Positions 63,509-64,000 of a stretch of DNA of 64,000 nt are shown one piece after another. The notes under the pieces are model-generated. The model was given only the letters and a program-made list of their open reading frames with translations. It made no database searches and had not been told where the DNA came from. Origin of the DNA: Psychrobacter sp. Pi2-52 (GTDB taxonomy: Bacteria; Pseudomonadota; Gammaproteobacteria; Pseudomonadales; Moraxellaceae); assembly GCF_904846705.1 (NCBI RefSeq), contig NZ_CAJHBS010000004.1, positions 1 through 64,000 of the forward strand, read 5' to 3'. Numbering within the stretch: the stretch's first letter is position 1; every line of letters starts with the position of its first letter. The position numbers were made by a program, and so were the translations under genes.

Positions 63509-64000
63509 ATGACGATTACCACAGTAACGAGCCGTAAGCTTTTACCAACTACTTTAGCTGCTGCACTTGCAGGATTGTTAATGGTGTCGGGCTGTACAAA
63601 GCAAGCCGATGAAGACACCAATGCTGCGACAGAAACGCAAACAGAAGTAGCAAACACAGAGACAGCGGATAATCCAGAGATGACTGCTGCCGAAAAAGCA
63701 CATATTGATAGATTGATTATCAGTTATGCAAATATGGCACACGCCGCTTATAAAGATTCGTTGGACACGGCTAAAGCGCTACAAACTGCGGTAGAAACAT
63801 ACGTGGCCACTCCAACACAAGAAAACCTTGATGCTGCAAAAGCTGCCTATAAAGCAGCACGCCAACCATATTCACAAACTGAGATTTTCCGTTTCGATGA
63901 AGGCTTTGTGACTGCCAATGATAAACGTGCTATCAACAGCATCGATAGCTGGGAAGGGCAGATCAATGCTTGGCCACTTGATGAAGCGCTGATTGATTAT
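63509..64000 (+). CDS. Imelysin-family (M75) iron-regulated lipoprotein, partial at window edge
   Basis: The first 164 residues of an imelysin-like protein that runs off the right edge. The lipobox is LMVSGC with C29, followed by an acidic Thr/Glu/Ala linker (residues 30-65). The imelysin domain starts near 70: SYANMAHAAYKDSLDTAKALQTAV, then AAYKAARQPYSQTEIFRFDEG and the INAWPLDEALIDY segment, which are family hallmarks. The GxHxxE motif expected further on is outside the window. Members such as IrpA and EfeO-related proteins take part in iron uptake. GAGG six bases before ATG 63509 sets the start. A Fur-box promoter precedes it. Confidence 0.88.
   Translation, partial: MTITTVTSRKLLPTTLAAALAGLLMVSGCTKQADEDTNAATETQTEVANTETADNPEMTAAEKAHIDRLIISYANMAHAAYKDSLDTAKALQTAVETYVATPTQENLDAAKAAYKAARQPYSQTEIFRFDEGFVTANDKRAINSIDSWEGQINAWPLDEALIDY

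Noticed and set aside
1..64000. CRISPR array, prophage, insertion sequence, rRNA or tRNA genes
   Set aside because: Reading through the intergenic regions showed no regularly spaced repeats, transposase, phage structural gene, rRNA stretch or tRNA cloverleaf.

Overview
The window looks like chromosomal DNA of a gammaproteobacterium of the family Moraxellaceae, most probably Psychrobacter. This is inferred from protein style, the gene set (a full Pil-Chp chemosensory cluster, a separate ccmABCDE block, minCDE, FadE, imelysin) and moderate GC content. No database search was possible. About 52 protein genes are supported. I saw no rRNA, tRNA, CRISPR array, insertion sequence or prophage.

Layout. 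1-1.0 kb: an AT-rich DUF262 gene that looks transferred and probably C-terminally shortened. 1.1-5.2 kb: a TerD-VWA fusion, a THI5/NMT1-like protein under a TPP riboswitch, and a lipoprotein. 5.2-9.8 kb: DUF454 protein, cold-shock protein, a YeiH-type exporter divergent from a LysR regulator, and two tandem UspA genes. 10-17.2 kb: an M16C protease, two Nudix hydrolases, an MpaB-like oxygenase and a DUF2799 lipoprotein. 17.4-24.8 kb: NhaA, a TSUP permease, a dicarboxylate symporter and FadE. 25.1-31.3 kb: radC divergent from coaBC (which carries a histidine-rich insert), a second TSUP permease, a deacetylase-family protein, and a YbjN-like/unknown gene pair. 31.4-35 kb: ccmABCDE for cytochrome c maturation. 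35-38.8 kb: aldo/keto reductase and metNIQ. 39-43.5 kb: a two-component system whose kinase has a very large insert inside its ATPase domain, and an orphan efflux-type adaptor. 44.2-56.7 kb: pilGHIJK-chpABC, controlling twitching motility and type IV pili. 56.8-62.1 kb: cytochrome b561, minCDE, a voltage-sensor-like membrane protein and a PlsC-type acyltransferase. 62.5-64 kb: an OmpA-like lipoprotein and the start of a Fur-controlled imelysin lipoprotein cut by the window edge.

How the parts work together. The Pil-Chp genes form a complete pathway: receptor PilJ, adaptors PilI and ChpC, the multi-Hpt kinase ChpA, output regulators PilG and PilH, and adaptation enzymes PilK and ChpB. The receptor lacks the usual large periplasmic sensing region. 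CcmA-D export and load haem, and CcmE carries it; the later ccm genes are not here. MetNIQ imports methionine. MinCDE places the division site.

The strongest leads are the TPP-riboswitch-controlled THI5-fold protein that seems to lack the catalytic residues, a signal peptide and a transporter; the short PilJ with structured gaps in its operon; the kinase with about 250 extra residues between the N and G1 boxes; the His-rich insert in CoaBC; the S4-like protein beside minCDE; and the Fur box lying over the -35 of the imelysin promoter.
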